Shown here: piece after piece, positions 55,072-64,000 of the stretch
Layout: every line of letters starts with the position of its first letter
Numbering within the stretch: position 1 is the stretch's first letter
Origin: Marinobacter koreensis
Lineage (GTDB): Bacteria > Pseudomonadota > Gammaproteobacteria > Pseudomonadales > Oleiphilaceae
Direction of reading: 5' to 3'
NCBI RefSeq assembly: GCF_023156285.1
Contig: NZ_JAKZAJ010000003.1
Coordinates: 372,001 to 436,000, forward strand
DNA: 64,000 nt
Made by a program: the position numbers and the translations under genes
The notes under the pieces: model-generated
Database searches by the model: none
Seen by the model: the letters and a program-made list of their open reading frames with translations, nothing else
Told to the model about the DNA's origin: nothing

Positions 55072-56940
55072 ATGTACCCTGATCAGGACTTCGAACAGCT
55101 TGCCAAAGAACGCCCCACCCTGGCCAGGACGTCGCCTCAACAGGTTCTGCAGGAGGTGTTCGGCTATGAATCATTCCGGCCACTGCAGGGAGAGATCGTC
55201 GAGGAAGTCATCAACGGGGGCGATGCCCTTGTCCTGATGCCTACCGGCGGCGGGAAATCGCTCTGCTATCAGGTGCCGGCGCTGGTCCGGCCCGGTACCG
55301 CCATCGTCATTTCTCCACTGATCGCGCTGATGCAGGATCAGGTAGCAGCCCTCAAGGAACTGGGTGTCCGCGCGGCTTTTCTCAATTCCACCATGGACTT
55401 CGAGCAGGCCCGGAGCACCGAATACGCCCTGACAACCGGCGAACTCGACTTGCTGTATTGCGCCCCCGAGCGACTGATCCAGCCCCGGACACTCGATTTA
55501 TTGCACGGCGCGCCCATAGCCCTGTTTGCCATCGATGAAGCCCATTGCGTCTCCCAGTGGGGCCACGATTTCCGATCGGACTATCTCCAGCTCTCCATGC
55601 TGGCCGAGGCCTTTCCGAATGTACCCCGGATTGCGCTGACAGCAACCGCCGATGAACGGACCCGGGCTGAAATTGCCGACCGGCTGTCGCTCAACAACGC
55701 GCGGCACTTCGTGAGCGGCTTCGACCGCCCCAATATCCAGTACCGGATTGCTCCGAAGACCAACGCCAACAAGCAACTGCTCGATTTCATCAAAACCGAG
55801 CACGATGGCGACTGCGGGATTGTCTATTGCCTGTCGAGAAACAAAGTGGAAGCAACCGCGCGGATGCTCGGCCAGAATGGCCTGACGGCGCTCCCCTATC
55901 ACGCCGGACTGGACCCGGCACAACGGGCGGAACACCAGGAACGTTTCCTTCGCGAGGATGGCGTTATCATCGTCGCCACCATCGCATTCGGAATGGGTAT
56001 CGATAAACCGGATGTGCGTTTCGTTGCCCACCTGGATCTCCCCAAAAGCCTCGAAGCCTATTATCAGGAGACCGGTCGGGCCGGCCGGGATGGCAACCCG
56101 TCCACTGCCTGGATGGTGTACGGCCTGCAGGATGTCATCAAGCTCCGGCAGATGCTCGAGGGCTCCCAGGGAAGCGACCATTTCAAACGCGTCGAACGCC
56201 AGAAACTCGATGCCATGCTCGGCCTGTGCGAGGTCACCGGTTGTCGAAGGCAGGTACTGCTGGAATATTTCGGCGATACCCTCGAAGCACCTTGCGGCAA
56301 CTGCGATACCTGCCTGAATCCCCCAGAGACCTGGGACGGAACGGTGGCAGTCCAGAAAGCGCTGTCCTGCGTCTTCCGGACCGGGCAGCGGTACGGTGTG
56401 ACCTACCTGATCGACGTCCTGCGTGGTGCCGAAAACGAACGAATTCGTCAGGCCGGTCACCATGCCGTTTCCACCTACGGCATCGGGACGGAACTAACGG
56501 CCAACGAATGGAAATCGGTATTCCGGCAGCTGGTGGCGAACGGGTATCTCCGGGCTGACCCGGACGGTTTCGGCTCGCTTCAACTGACCGAACGCTGTCG
56601 CCCCCTGTTGAAGGGCGAGAACAGTATCCTGCTTCGCAAGGACCCGGTGGCACGTCGGAGTTCCGGCCGGAAGGCCGGAGGCAGCCGGACACGGCCTGTG
56701 ATTGGCGATGATATCAACCAGGCGGCCTGGGACCATCTGCGCGCCTGCCGGAAAGCCCTGGCGGATCAGCAGGGTGTGCCGCCCTATGTGATCTTCCACG
56801 ACGCGACACTGTATGAAATGCTCAAACGGCTCCCCCGCACCCGGGAGGAGCTGGGAGAGATAACCGGCGTCGGCGCGGCGAAGCTGGAAAAGTACGGTGA
56901 GACCTTTCTGCAAGCCCTCGCCGAAGCCGCCAGTCTCTAG
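55072..56940 (+). CDS. recQ: ATP-dependent DNA helicase RecQ
   Basis: The helicase (622 residues from this start; E. coli RecQ 609) has Walker [10 protein letters not shown] at about 56-64, DEAH at 155-158 followed by [10 protein letters not shown], motif [12 protein letters not shown], a zinc-binding cysteine set (CEVTGC ... CGNCDTC) and a C-terminal HRDC domain ([20 protein letters not shown]). It unwinds DNA 3'-5' in RecF-pathway repair and restart. The start is uncertain: ATG 55072 and ATG 55015 both lie downstream of the promoter; 55072 gives the usual N-terminal length. The stop overlaps that of the convergent thioesterase by 4 bases. Confidence 0.92.
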   Translation: MYPDQDFEQLAKERPTLARTSPQQVLQEVFGYESFRPLQGEIVEEVINGGDALVLMPTGGGKSLCYQVPALVRPGTAIVISPLIALMQDQVAALKELGVRAAFLNSTMDFEQARSTEYALTTGELDLLYCAPERLIQPRTLDLLHGAPIALFAIDEAHCVSQWGHDFRSDYLQLSMLAEAFPNVPRIALTATADERTRAEIADRLSLNNARHFVSGFDRPNIQYRIAPKTNANKQLLDFIKTEHDGDCGIVYCLSRNKVEATARMLGQNGLTALPYHAGLDPAQRAEHQERFLREDGVIIVATIAFGMGIDKPDVRFVAHLDLPKSLEAYYQETGRAGRDGNPSTAWMVYGLQDVIKLRQMLEGSQGSDHFKRVERQKLDAMLGLCEVTGCRRQVLLEYFGDTLEAPCGNCDTCLNPPETWDGTVAVQKALSCVFRTGQRYGVTYLIDVLRGAENERIRQAGHHAVSTYGIGTELTANEWKSVFRQLVANGYLRADPDGFGSLQLTERCRPLLKGENSILLRKDPVARRSSGRKAGGSRTRPVIGDDINQAAWDHLRACRKALADQQGVPPYVIFHDATLYEMLKRLPRTREELGEITGVGAAKLEKYGETFLQALAEAASL

Positions 56941-57497
56941 GCGGGCTTTTCCCCTGAGAACCCCTTCTTGCGGACGCGGTAGTGGGCAATGGAGGTGGCC
57001 ACCTGCTCGCCGGCCTTGTCTGTCAGCACGCCCTCGAGGGTAAATTTCGCGCGCCCGGTCGTATCCGCATCGTGCTGGATCGAGGCCACCTGCTCGGGAC
57101 TGAGCGAAAATTCTACCGTGACATCGGAATTGGCCGGCTGGAGGAACTGCAGCGTCATTTCCTTGAGAATTGGCGTGTAAGACGGCCCCAGGTCAAACAG
57201 CGTGAGCACACCGCCCGGGATTTCCGCCACCAGGAAATACGCGCCTGCGTACAGGCTTCCAAAGTGGTTCTTGTTGCCTTTCAATCGGATACTGGCCCGC
57301 ACATAGCCCGGCCGGACTTCCTCGACCCGGAAGCCATTGCGGGGTGCGAACGGAATGGATAATCCCACCAGTCGATTGACCGCCGCATAGCCACTGGTTT
57401 TCTTCAGCCAGGCCAGCGGATGGGCCAGTGTTGCCCGGGGATCCGCGGACGCAACCCACTGCCCGGTCGCGCCAACAATGTTATCGATCAGTGCCAT
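56937..57497 (-). CDS. DUF4442/YiiD-like hotdog thioesterase
   Basis: The 186-residue protein fits the hotdog-fold DUF4442 family: [20 protein letters not shown], the helix-containing [17 protein letters not shown] with the usual Asn-His/Gly-Ser site, and strand [13 protein letters not shown]. Such proteins are putative acyl-CoA thioesterases. ATG 57497 with AGGACA upstream is preferred to an upstream codon. Its stop codon is shared with recQ in a CTAG. It is divergent from the binding-protein gene. Confidence 0.8.
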   Translation of the reverse strand: MALIDNIVGATGQWVASADPRATLAHPLAWLKKTSGYAAVNRLVGLSIPFAPRNGFRVEEVRPGYVRASIRLKGNKNHFGSLYAGAYFLVAEIPGGVLTLFDLGPSYTPILKEMTLQFLQPANSDVTVEFSLSPEQVASIQHDADTTGRAKFTLEGVLTDKAGEQVATSIAHYRVRKKGFSGEKPA

Positions 57498-57655
57498 GTG
57501 TTTGTGTCCTGTCCCTATCGGTGTTGGCGATGATTGCAATCTCCCCGGTCACCGGCAAGCATCTTTTACAGTTTTTTAGATACCGTCCGGTTTTTCCCAG
57601 GCAGGTTGGTCTACAGTAGACTCAGTTGATCAACATTGAGAGAAGGAACTCGTTG

Positions 57656-58573
57656 GTGTCGTGCACCCGCATTCTCGCCCTGCTGTCCTGCTGGGCTCTT
57701 GTTGGCTGGCCCGCAGCGGGGTCAGCTGATCCGAGCCGGTACGTGGCGCCTGAAACCCACGGCTACGTCCTGTGGTATCGAAACTACGACAGTTCTGCCA
57801 TCCGCGCCCTGGTCACCCTGGCTCTGAAAAAGACCCCGGAATATGGCCCGTTTCGCCTGATTCGCAGCGAGGAACTCAGCCAGGGGCGGGCACTTCGGGA
57901 GCTCGCTGACGATCATACAAGGCTTGTCGACATCGTGAATGTGGCCACATCGCAGGAACGCGAAACGCAGCTCACTGCGATCCCGATTCCCATAGATGGC
58001 GGACTTCTGGGGCTTCGTGTATGCGTGGTAACACCGGACAAACTGCCACTGTTTCAGGGTATACGCACTCTCGACGATATCAGGAAAAGAAACATCCGGA
58101 TTGGCCAGGGCGCACACTGGCCGGATACGCAGATCCTCAGGGGAAACGGAATCTCCGTAGTCACCCACTCGCGCTATGAAATCCTGTTCGGGATGCTCCG
58201 CAACGACCGGTTCGACTGCTTCGCCCGTGGCGTCAGTGAAGTGCTCTACGACCTGGGTATTGAGAGGGATCCCAACCTGGTGGTGGAGCCCAACCTCCTG
58301 CTCGCCTACCCCATGCCGTCCTACCTGTTTGTTGGCCCGAGACAGCACGAAATCGCCCAGCGCCTTCAACTTGGCCTGGAACGCGCCATCGAGGATGGCA
58401 GTTTTGGCAACTACCTGGCGACTTACTACGGTACGGCGGTCGAAGCCCTGCGCCTGCGCCAACGCACTGTGATACGGCTGCAGAACCCCGACCTGACGGA
58501 GGAATCCCGGCTCATCGGGCGGAAAACGTTCCGGAACCTCAAGCGGCGGCTGGACTTCCTTTCCAGCCACTAG
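57656..58573 (+). CDS. Periplasmic substrate-binding-like protein (orphan)
   Basis: The 305-residue protein has a signal peptide (cleavage near AAGSA) and a bilobed domain like family 3 solute-binding proteins (TLDDIRKRNIRIGQGAHWPD, DRFDCFARGVSEVLYDL). No permease or ATPase genes are adjacent, so it is probably not part of a transporter. The chemoreceptor gene follows convergently, 5 bases away. GTG 57656 or TTG 57653, with AGAAGGA upstream, is the start. Ligand unknown. A sensory or signalling role is possible. Confidence 0.72.
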   Translation: MSCTRILALLSCWALVGWPAAGSADPSRYVAPETHGYVLWYRNYDSSAIRALVTLALKKTPEYGPFRLIRSEELSQGRALRELADDHTRLVDIVNVATSQERETQLTAIPIPIDGGLLGLRVCVVTPDKLPLFQGIRTLDDIRKRNIRIGQGAHWPDTQILRGNGISVVTHSRYEILFGMLRNDRFDCFARGVSEVLYDLGIERDPNLVVEPNLLLAYPMPSYLFVGPRQHEIAQRLQLGLERAIEDGSFGNYLATYYGTAVEALRLRQRTVIRLQNPDLTEESRLIGRKTFRNLKRRLDFLSSH

Positions 58574-58578
58574 CCAGG

Positions 58579-60465
58579 TCAGACCCGGAATCTGGAGACG
58601 TTCTGCTGCAGGCTGTGGCCAATGGTTTCGATGTGTCCACTGTAGACGTCATTCTCACTGGCCGCGGCGGCGGCTTCCTGACCCTGATCCGCAATCCGGT
58701 TAATGGAGGCATTCAGCTCTTCGGTCACTGAGGTCTGCTCCTCCGAGGCGGTGGCAATCTGCGACGTCATCTGGCTGATGGAGGTGATCGCTTCGGCAAT
58801 CCGGTTGAGTGCCTCCATCGCATCCTGGGCCTTCTCCATACTGACGTTCGATACGGCCGTGGACGCTTTCATCACGTCGACAGCGTCGTTTGCGCCTTTC
58901 TGCAGACGCTCGATCATGTTGTTGATTTCCTCGGTACTGCTCTGGGTCCGTTGCGCCAGGTTTCGGACTTCGTCGGCAACCACCGCAAAACCGCGGCCGG
59001 CCTCTCCCGCCCGTGCGGCCTCGATGGCAGCATTGAGCGCCAGCAAATTGGTCTGCTCCGCGATACCCTGAATCACTTCCAGAACCGAGGTGATGGAGGT
59101 TACATCCCGTCCCAGCGTATCGATTACTTCGGCAGCCGCATTCACTTCCGTCGCCAGTTTCTGCACCGCATCCCGTGATGCTGCCACAGTCTCCAGCGAG
59201 GCCCGGCTGTCTTCGTCGGCGGTGTTGGCCGCGTCGGCCGTTTGCTGGGCATTCTGGGCAATCTCGTTGGCCGCAGCCGACATCTCGTTGATGGCCGTCG
59301 CCACCATGTCGATCTCCGACTGCTGCTGCTCAACACTGTTGCGACTGGCCCCTGCGGTCGTCTTCAAGGACACGACGTTGCTGGCCAGCTCCTCGCTGCC
59401 CTGCTGAACATCCCGCACCACGTTCCGGATGTTCTCCACGAACCGATTGAAACTGCGCGCCAGCTCTCCAAACTCGTCGTGGCTGCTGTCATCCAGCCGC
59501 TGGGTCAGATCGGCGTCGCCGGAACTGATGTCAGCCATTGCCTGGTTCAGCCGGCGCACCGGCGCCATCAGGGCCTTGATACCCAGATGCAGAATCACCA
59601 ACGCAATCAGCAGGCCAATCGCTGCCATGATCAACCCGGTGACTCGGGCGTTTCTTACCGGTGCCTGAATCTTGTCCCGGTTCACGAAGGTGCCCAGATA
59701 CCAGTCGACACCGCGGGCATCGGCAATCGGGTGGAAACTGACCTCCCAATCGGCTTCATCCGTCTTATAATCGATGGCACTGCCGTCCAGCTTCGGTTCA
59801 CTGCCTATCAGGGCACTGATATTCTTGCCAATCAGTTCCTGATCCGGATGGAAAAGCACCGTGCCATCCTTGCTGATCAGGGCCGCATAGCCGGTGTTCG
59901 CCAGTGTGACTGTGGACAGCGTCTTCTCGATGGCACCCAACGTGATGTCAGCACCCACCACGCCTTTATAACTCCCGCTGGCCACCGGTGCCATGGTGGA
60001 AATAATGGTCTCACCGGAACTGGCATCCCGGTAGGGTGCAGTGAACGACGCCTGCCCCAGTTCAACACCCTTTTTATACCAGGGGCGTTTACGGGGATCG
60101 TAGTCAGCCGGCAGTGTGGCGTTGTCTTTCTCCGTCTTCATCAGCATGTAGCCATCCGCCCTGCCAACGTACACATCCTTGAAACCGCCACTGCGGGTGA
60201 TGGCCATGAGGATGTTTCTGGCCGCCGGATCGGATTCGACGCCCTCAAGGGCTTTGGCGGTCGCTTCCGTCATTCCCAGTCGGGTATTGAGCCATTGCGC
60301 GATACTGGACGTACTCTGGTTCACCGTATCGTCCACAAGTGCAGTAACGTAAGTGTCGGTGGTGTTCCTGAGCCGGTAATCGCCCGACAGGGTGAAAGCC
60401 CCCATCGCCAGGAGCAACAGAATGCCAAAAGCAATCAGAAGTTTCTGACCAAATGACAGGTTCAC
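58579..60465 (-). CDS. Methyl-accepting chemotaxis protein with dCache domain
   Basis: The 628-residue receptor has an N-terminal membrane helix (about 8-28), a periplasmic dCache domain (about 33-275; includes [38 protein letters not shown]), a second helix, HAMP, and the cytoplasmic signalling hairpin with tip motif [16 protein letters not shown]. Glutamine/glutamate methylation sites surround the tip. There is no C-terminal CheR-binding pentapeptide. dCache receptors often sense amino acids or organic acids. A sigma-28 promoter lies upstream, so it is expressed with flagellar genes. Confidence 0.93.
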   Translation of the reverse strand: MNLSFGQKLLIAFGILLLLAMGAFTLSGDYRLRNTTDTYVTALVDDTVNQSTSSIAQWLNTRLGMTEATAKALEGVESDPAARNILMAITRSGGFKDVYVGRADGYMLMKTEKDNATLPADYDPRKRPWYKKGVELGQASFTAPYRDASSGETIISTMAPVASGSYKGVVGADITLGAIEKTLSTVTLANTGYAALISKDGTVLFHPDQELIGKNISALIGSEPKLDGSAIDYKTDEADWEVSFHPIADARGVDWYLGTFVNRDKIQAPVRNARVTGLIMAAIGLLIALVILHLGIKALMAPVRRLNQAMADISSGDADLTQRLDDSSHDEFGELARSFNRFVENIRNVVRDVQQGSEELASNVVSLKTTAGASRNSVEQQQSEIDMVATAINEMSAAANEIAQNAQQTADAANTADEDSRASLETVAASRDAVQKLATEVNAAAEVIDTLGRDVTSITSVLEVIQGIAEQTNLLALNAAIEAARAGEAGRGFAVVADEVRNLAQRTQSSTEEINNMIERLQKGANDAVDVMKASTAVSNVSMEKAQDAMEALNRIAEAITSISQMTSQIATASEEQTSVTEELNASINRIADQGQEAAAAASENDVYSGHIETIGHSLQQNVSRFRV

Positions 60466-60553
60466 AGGTAGATCCTCGTTCAGCCAAAACGCGGGGAAGA
60501 TATCGTTTCCAGAAATGCGTAACGTGGTACAAACTTGATATCCGTTAATTCAT

Positions 60554-60580
60554 GTTTCGGCCCGGACTGCGAACTCTTGA
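60554..60580 (-). promoter_or_regulatory. Sigma-28 (FliA) promoter of the chemoreceptor gene
   Basis: On the minus strand, TCAAG (60576-60580) is followed after exactly 14 bases by GCCGAAAC (60554-60561), close to the FliA consensus TAAAG-N14-GCCGATAA (TCAAG form is common in pseudomonads). The start site would lie about 80 bases upstream of the receptor ATG. Confidence 0.6.
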
Positions 60581-60660
60581 GCACCATCTGTTAAACTTTT
60601 CGGAAAACGCACAAATCCGGACTCCGAGCAATCCACTATCTTCGACTGGAGCTGCACCGA

Positions 60661-62190
60661 ATGCCCCCTGAAGAACTGCATCTCAATCTCCGCAATCTCA
60701 CACTGGACGATTATGGTCAGCTCCAGGAGCTGATGGACCGGGTCTACGACGACATCGGCGGAGCCTGGCCCAAGGAGACCATCAAGGCGCTGGTCGAGCA
60801 GTTCCCGGACGGGCAGATCTGCATAGAGGACAACGGCCATCTCGTTGCGGTCGCGCTGACGGTGTGCGTGAAGTACGAGCGGTTCAGCAACCCGCACACC
60901 TATGACGACCTGATCCTGCGGAACGAAAAGATCTGGCACAACGCCAACGGCGACTCGCTGTACGGTCTGGACGTGTTCATTCATCCGGATTACCGGGGCT
61001 ACCGGCTCGGTCGCCGGCTTTACGAAGCCCGTAAGGAACTGTGCCGTTCCATGAACCTGCGGGCGATCCTCGCCGGCGGGCGCATTCCCAGTTACCACAA
61101 GTACAAGGATCAGTACTCGCCAGCCGAATACATTCAGCGTGTGGACCGGAAAGAGATCTACGATCCGATCCTGACCTTCCAGCTGTCCAACGATTTCCAG
61201 GTGACCCGGTTGATGCACAAGTATCTGCCGGAAGACGAGAAATCCATGGGCTACGCCACCCTGCTGGAATGGCGGAACATTTTGTATACCCCGCCCTCGC
61301 CGGTTCTCAGCGTGCGCAAGACCCAGGTACGTATGGGCGCCGTGCAGTGGCAGATGCGGGAATTCTCGTCCGTCGAAGAGGTGCTCGAGCAAGTGGAGTA
61401 CTTTGTTGACGCCCTGTCCGACTACAAGAGTGACTTCGCCCTCTTCCCGGAATTTTTCAACGCACCCCTGATGGGCCTGACCGACCAGATGGACCAGACC
61501 AGGGCCATCCGCTTCCTGGCGGGCTTTACCGAGCAGTTCCGGGATCAGATGTCCGAGATGGCGGTCAGCTACAACATCAACATCATCACCGGCTCCATGC
61601 CGTTGCTGGAAAACGATCGCCTGTTCAACGTGTCCTACCTGTGCCATCGGGATGGGCGTGTGGATGAGCAGCGCAAGATCCACATCACCCCCCACGAACG
61701 CCGGGACTGGGTGATCGAGGGCGGCAATCATTTCGAGGTGTTCGATACCGACGCCGGTCGGGTGGCCATCCTGATCTGTTACGACATCGAGTTTCCGGAG
61801 CTGGGCCGGATCGCCGCCGAGCAGGACGTCGATATCATCTGCGTTCCCTTCTGGACCGACACCAAGAACGGTTACCTGCGGGTACGCCACTGTGCGCAGG
61901 CCCGGGCGATCGAAAACGAGTGCTATGTGGTGATCACCGGCAGCGTGGGTAACCTCCCGAAAGTGGAGAACCTGGACGTTCAGTATGCCCAGTCATCGGT
62001 ATTCTCCCCGTCGGACTTTGCCTTCCCGCACGATGCCGTGATGGCCGAAACCACACCCAACACGGAGATGATCATGTTCTCCGATATGGACCTGGAGAAG
62101 CTCAAGCTGGTTCGGAACGAGGGTTCGGTCAACAACCTGAAGGATCGCCGCGTGGACATGTACCATGTCGGACTGAAACAAACGCGGTAA
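60661..62190 (+). CDS. GNAT acetyltransferase-carbon-nitrogen hydrolase fusion
   Basis: The 509-residue bifunctional protein has an N-terminal GNAT domain (about 8-200; GLDVFIHPDYRGYRLGRRLY holds the acetyl-CoA-binding RxxGxG-like loop) and a C-terminal nitrilase-superfamily domain (about 220-500) with the complete catalytic triad Glu264 (FPEFF), Lys339 (RKIHITPHE) and Cys373 (ICYDIEFPE). The fusion is widespread in proteobacteria but its substrates are not settled. It starts 60 bases after the divergent sigma-28 promoter region. Both active sites are intact, so both activities are plausible. Confidence 0.88.
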   Translation: MPPEELHLNLRNLTLDDYGQLQELMDRVYDDIGGAWPKETIKALVEQFPDGQICIEDNGHLVAVALTVCVKYERFSNPHTYDDLILRNEKIWHNANGDSLYGLDVFIHPDYRGYRLGRRLYEARKELCRSMNLRAILAGGRIPSYHKYKDQYSPAEYIQRVDRKEIYDPILTFQLSNDFQVTRLMHKYLPEDEKSMGYATLLEWRNILYTPPSPVLSVRKTQVRMGAVQWQMREFSSVEEVLEQVEYFVDALSDYKSDFALFPEFFNAPLMGLTDQMDQTRAIRFLAGFTEQFRDQMSEMAVSYNINIITGSMPLLENDRLFNVSYLCHRDGRVDEQRKIHITPHERRDWVIEGGNHFEVFDTDAGRVAILICYDIEFPELGRIAAEQDVDIICVPFWTDTKNGYLRVRHCAQARAIENECYVVITGSVGNLPKVENLDVQYAQSSVFSPSDFAFPHDAVMAETTPNTEMIMFSDMDLEKLKLVRNEGSVNNLKDRRVDMYHVGLKQTR

Positions 62191-62357
62191 ATCAATTGGC
62201 CCGCTTGCACTATTGATGAACCGTGTTAGCCCTATACCGTAGATAACTGACTGGATTGCCATTGCCCGGATCAGCGTCTATTGTTTAACCAATGTCCAAT
62301 CCGTCTGTCCATCAGGCGGATCGCAGTGGATACGGAAATCACCAGAGATCAGAATTC

Positions 62358-62756
62358 ATGAACGAAGCACTACCGGACCTTACCGCCCGCTTTCGGATCA
62401 AGCGCGGACTGTTTCGCAGGGAGACCGTGGAGGCCTCGCTGTTTGAACTGGACAGTTATGGTTGCGTGCTGAAAACCGACAAGGTTTTCAAGCCGGGTGA
62501 CAACCTGGTGCTGGATCTTGTGATGGATATGCCGTTCGACAAGATTCGTGCGGATGGCATTCCCGCGCTGGTTACTGAACGTAGAAAGCACTGTAGCAAT
62601 TTCTTCTATTCCATTGATTTTCAGGAATTTGAAGACGGATCTCCGTTGCAGGATAAGCTCGCAAGAATCCGGGAGGTGCTGTCACGCAAGCTGACACTCA
62701 AATCCCGCCGCGTTTCGTCATCAGGCCCCCTGTCGGGGTTCCGGCAAATGGCCTGA
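62358..62756 (+). CDS. PilZ-like domain protein, degenerate
   Basis: The 132-residue protein has the layout of a PilZ barrel (TARFRIKRGLFRRETVEASL, then FELDSYGCVLKTDKVFKPGD) but the second signature is DSYGC, lacking the serine of D/NxSxxG, and the first RxxxR is only approximate. It may not bind c-di-GMP. Start uncertain: ATG 62358 or ATG 62292, both with weak ribosome-binding sites. No operon partner is evident. Confidence 0.55.
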   Translation: MNEALPDLTARFRIKRGLFRRETVEASLFELDSYGCVLKTDKVFKPGDNLVLDLVMDMPFDKIRADGIPALVTERRKHCSNFFYSIDFQEFEDGSPLQDKLARIREVLSRKLTLKSRRVSSSGPLSGFRQMA

Positions 62757-62795
62757 CCGCTCTGCCCGTTTCAATCATTCCCAAGGAGAAATTTC

Positions 62796-63407
62796 ATGGC
62801 GAAGAAAGCCAAACCGAGCGTCGACAAGATCGTCAAGAAGGTTAACAAGGAATTCGAGAAGACATCCTCCCAGATCGAAGGACTGGTGAACGATGCCCTC
62901 AAACAGTTCGACAGCCTTCAGTCCCAGATCGAGGAGCCGGTTCGCAAGCTGCTCAAGGAAGTGAACGATCTCCGTGAGCGGGAAATGCAGCGCTTCAACG
63001 AAGAATTCGAGCGTCGCCTGAACGAATTCCACGAATTGCAGAGCAGCATACTGGAACGCCTCGGTATCGCGGCTAAGGAAGCCGGTACGGACGTCAAGAA
63101 ACTGACCGACGAAGTCAGCAAGGAAGCCAGCACCGCTGCCAAAAAGGCAGCTCCGAAAGCCAAACCGAAGACCGCGCCCAAGCGCCCTGCTTCAACGGCC
63201 AAAAAGGCGGCCAAACCCGTCGACAAGTCCGACCTCACGAAGGTCAAGGGCATCGGTCCGGCCACCGCCAAGAAAATGAAAGCGGCGGGCATTACCTCGA
63301 TTGAGCAGATTGCCAATCCGTCCGCGGATGACAAGGAAAAGCTCAAGGCGTTCAAGAGCCTTAAAGGCTACGACCAGCTCTCTGTCGAGGCCAAGAAAGT
63401 ACTCTGA
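62796..63407 (+). CDS. Coiled-coil protein with Ala/Lys linker and helix-hairpin-helix domain
   Basis: The 203-residue protein has three parts: a charged amphipathic coiled coil (about 5-115), a histone-H1-like Ala/Lys/Pro linker (113-142, AAKKAAPKAKPKTAPKRPAS), and a C-terminal helix-hairpin-helix domain (146-175) with VKGIGPATAKKMKAAGITSI. The HhH and basic linker suggest DNA binding. AAGGAG is at good spacing. Its stop overlaps the ATG of the next gene (TGATG), so the two are coupled. Function unknown. Confidence 0.8.
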   Translation: MAKKAKPSVDKIVKKVNKEFEKTSSQIEGLVNDALKQFDSLQSQIEEPVRKLLKEVNDLREREMQRFNEEFERRLNEFHELQSSILERLGIAAKEAGTDVKKLTDEVSKEASTAAKKAAPKAKPKTAPKRPASTAKKAAKPVDKSDLTKVKGIGPATAKKMKAAGITSIEQIANPSADDKEKLKAFKSLKGYDQLSVEAKKVL

Positions 63408-64000
63408 TGCAAACGCCTGACCAGCCTGTATTACGGGACATTGTCCTGGTTGGCGGCGGGCACAGTCACGTCGGGGTTCTGAAGCGGTTCGCCATGAACC
63501 CTGTCCCCGGCGTGCGCCTGACCCTTATCTGCCGCGACACCCACACCCCCTACTCCGGAATGCTGCCCGGCTACGTAGCGGGCCATTACAGCTACGACGA
63601 CGTGCACATCGATCTGAGCCGTCTGGCGGAATACGCCGGCGCCCGGTTTTACCGGGACGAAGCCATGGGCATCGATCGTGACCGTCAGCGTATCCACTGC
63701 CGCAACCGGCCCGACGTTCCCTATGACATCCTGTCGATCAACATCGGATCGTCTCCACGGGTCAGCGATGTGGAGGGTGCGGAGGCACATGCGGTACCGG
63801 TCAAGCCGATCAACGGCTTCAACCTGCGCTGGCTGTCCCTGCTGAACCGGATTGAAGGACACGAAGGGCCGCTCACCATTGCGACGGTCGGTGCCGGGGC
63901 CGGCGGGGTCGAGCTGACCCTGGCCATGCAGTTCCGACTGAGAAACGAACTGGAAAAGCGCGGCAAAGACCCGGACCAGCTGCATTTTCACCTTTTCGAC
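63407..64000 (+). CDS. FAD-dependent oxidoreductase of the SelD-fusion type, N-terminal part (runs off the window)
   Basis: The first 198 residues are visible. They start with a dinucleotide-binding motif VLVGGGHSHVGVLKRF, then CRDTHTPYSGMLPGYVAGHY, NIGSSPRVSDVEGA and VGAGAGGVELTLAMQF, the pattern of the NDH-like domain that in many proteobacteria is fused to selenide, water dikinase (SelD). The C-terminal part is outside the window, so whether a SelD domain follows is not known. ATG 63407 overlaps the previous stop. FAD and a selenium-related role are the expectation. Confidence 0.75.
   Translation, partial: MQTPDQPVLRDIVLVGGGHSHVGVLKRFAMNPVPGVRLTLICRDTHTPYSGMLPGYVAGHYSYDDVHIDLSRLAEYAGARFYRDEAMGIDRDRQRIHCRNRPDVPYDILSINIGSSPRVSDVEGAEAHAVPVKPINGFNLRWLSLLNRIEGHEGPLTIATVGAGAGGVELTLAMQFRLRNELEKRGKDPDQLHFHLFD

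Noticed and set aside
59242-60456. Plus-strand frame opposite the chemoreceptor
   Set aside because: Shadow; sense receptor has HAMP and signalling tip motifs and a sigma-28 promoter.
60550-61890. Minus-strand frame opposite the GNAT-nitrilase gene
   Set aside because: Shadow; both sense active sites are complete.

Overview
The window is a gene-dense, GC-rich chromosomal segment from a Gram-negative bacterium. Gene content (malate:quinone oxidoreductase, a branched-chain 2-oxoacid dehydrogenase set with a LiuR-type operator, SelO, QmcA/NfeD, AcpH, a type VI-style effector, a sigma-28 chemoreceptor promoter) points to a gammaproteobacterium. A marine, Marinobacter-like lineage is my best guess, but this is inference from gene content and no 16S is present. 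I see no tRNA, rRNA, IS element, integrase or CRISPR array.

Layout. 1-2781: the tail of an unidentified gene, a lipoprotein, a ParD-like/zeta-type toxin-antitoxin pair and an acyl-CoA thioesterase. 2790-8440 (minus): bkdA1-bkdA2-bkdB, tightly coupled to a Hanks-type Ser/Thr kinase gene and preceded by a LiuR-like palindrome. 8706-22011: P-type ATPase, DUF1499 lipoprotein, mqo, aminotransferase, an unannotated 43-residue membrane peptide, selO, LysR/ycaC divergent pair, pirin, AraC-GyrI regulator, qmcA-nfeD. 22036-27526: a 1307-residue VasX/BTH_I2691-like effector coupled to a membrane protein, with no secretion genes nearby, and a small secreted protein. 27632-29999: crcB-DUF190 and an ArnT-like glycosyltransferase. 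29982-35348: a two-component system divergent from a PepSY/DUF2271/flavoreductase operon that looks like a transmembrane electron-transfer module. 35498-40026: Zn-alcohol dehydrogenase, retropepsin-like protease, acpH, an outer-membrane barrel, trkH.

40036-53648 is a glycogen island. On the minus strand lie glgC, a GH57 enzyme, malQ, a PilZ protein and an alpha-glucan phosphorylase; on the plus strand lie glgB, glgA and a second phosphorylase of the same family. Together they cover ADP-glucose synthesis, chain extension, branching and phosphorolytic breakdown, with MalQ/GH57 in place of a GlgX debranching enzyme, which is absent here.

53664-64000: PlsC-type acyltransferase, recQ, hotdog thioesterase, a periplasmic binding-like protein convergent with a chemoreceptor, a GNAT-nitrilase fusion, a possible PilZ-like protein, a coiled-coil/HhH protein and the start of an FAD-dependent SelD-fusion-type oxidoreductase that runs off the end.

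Starts were chosen from ribosome-binding sites and family lengths; several genes use GTG or TTG. Family names come from recognising motifs by eye; no database search was run.
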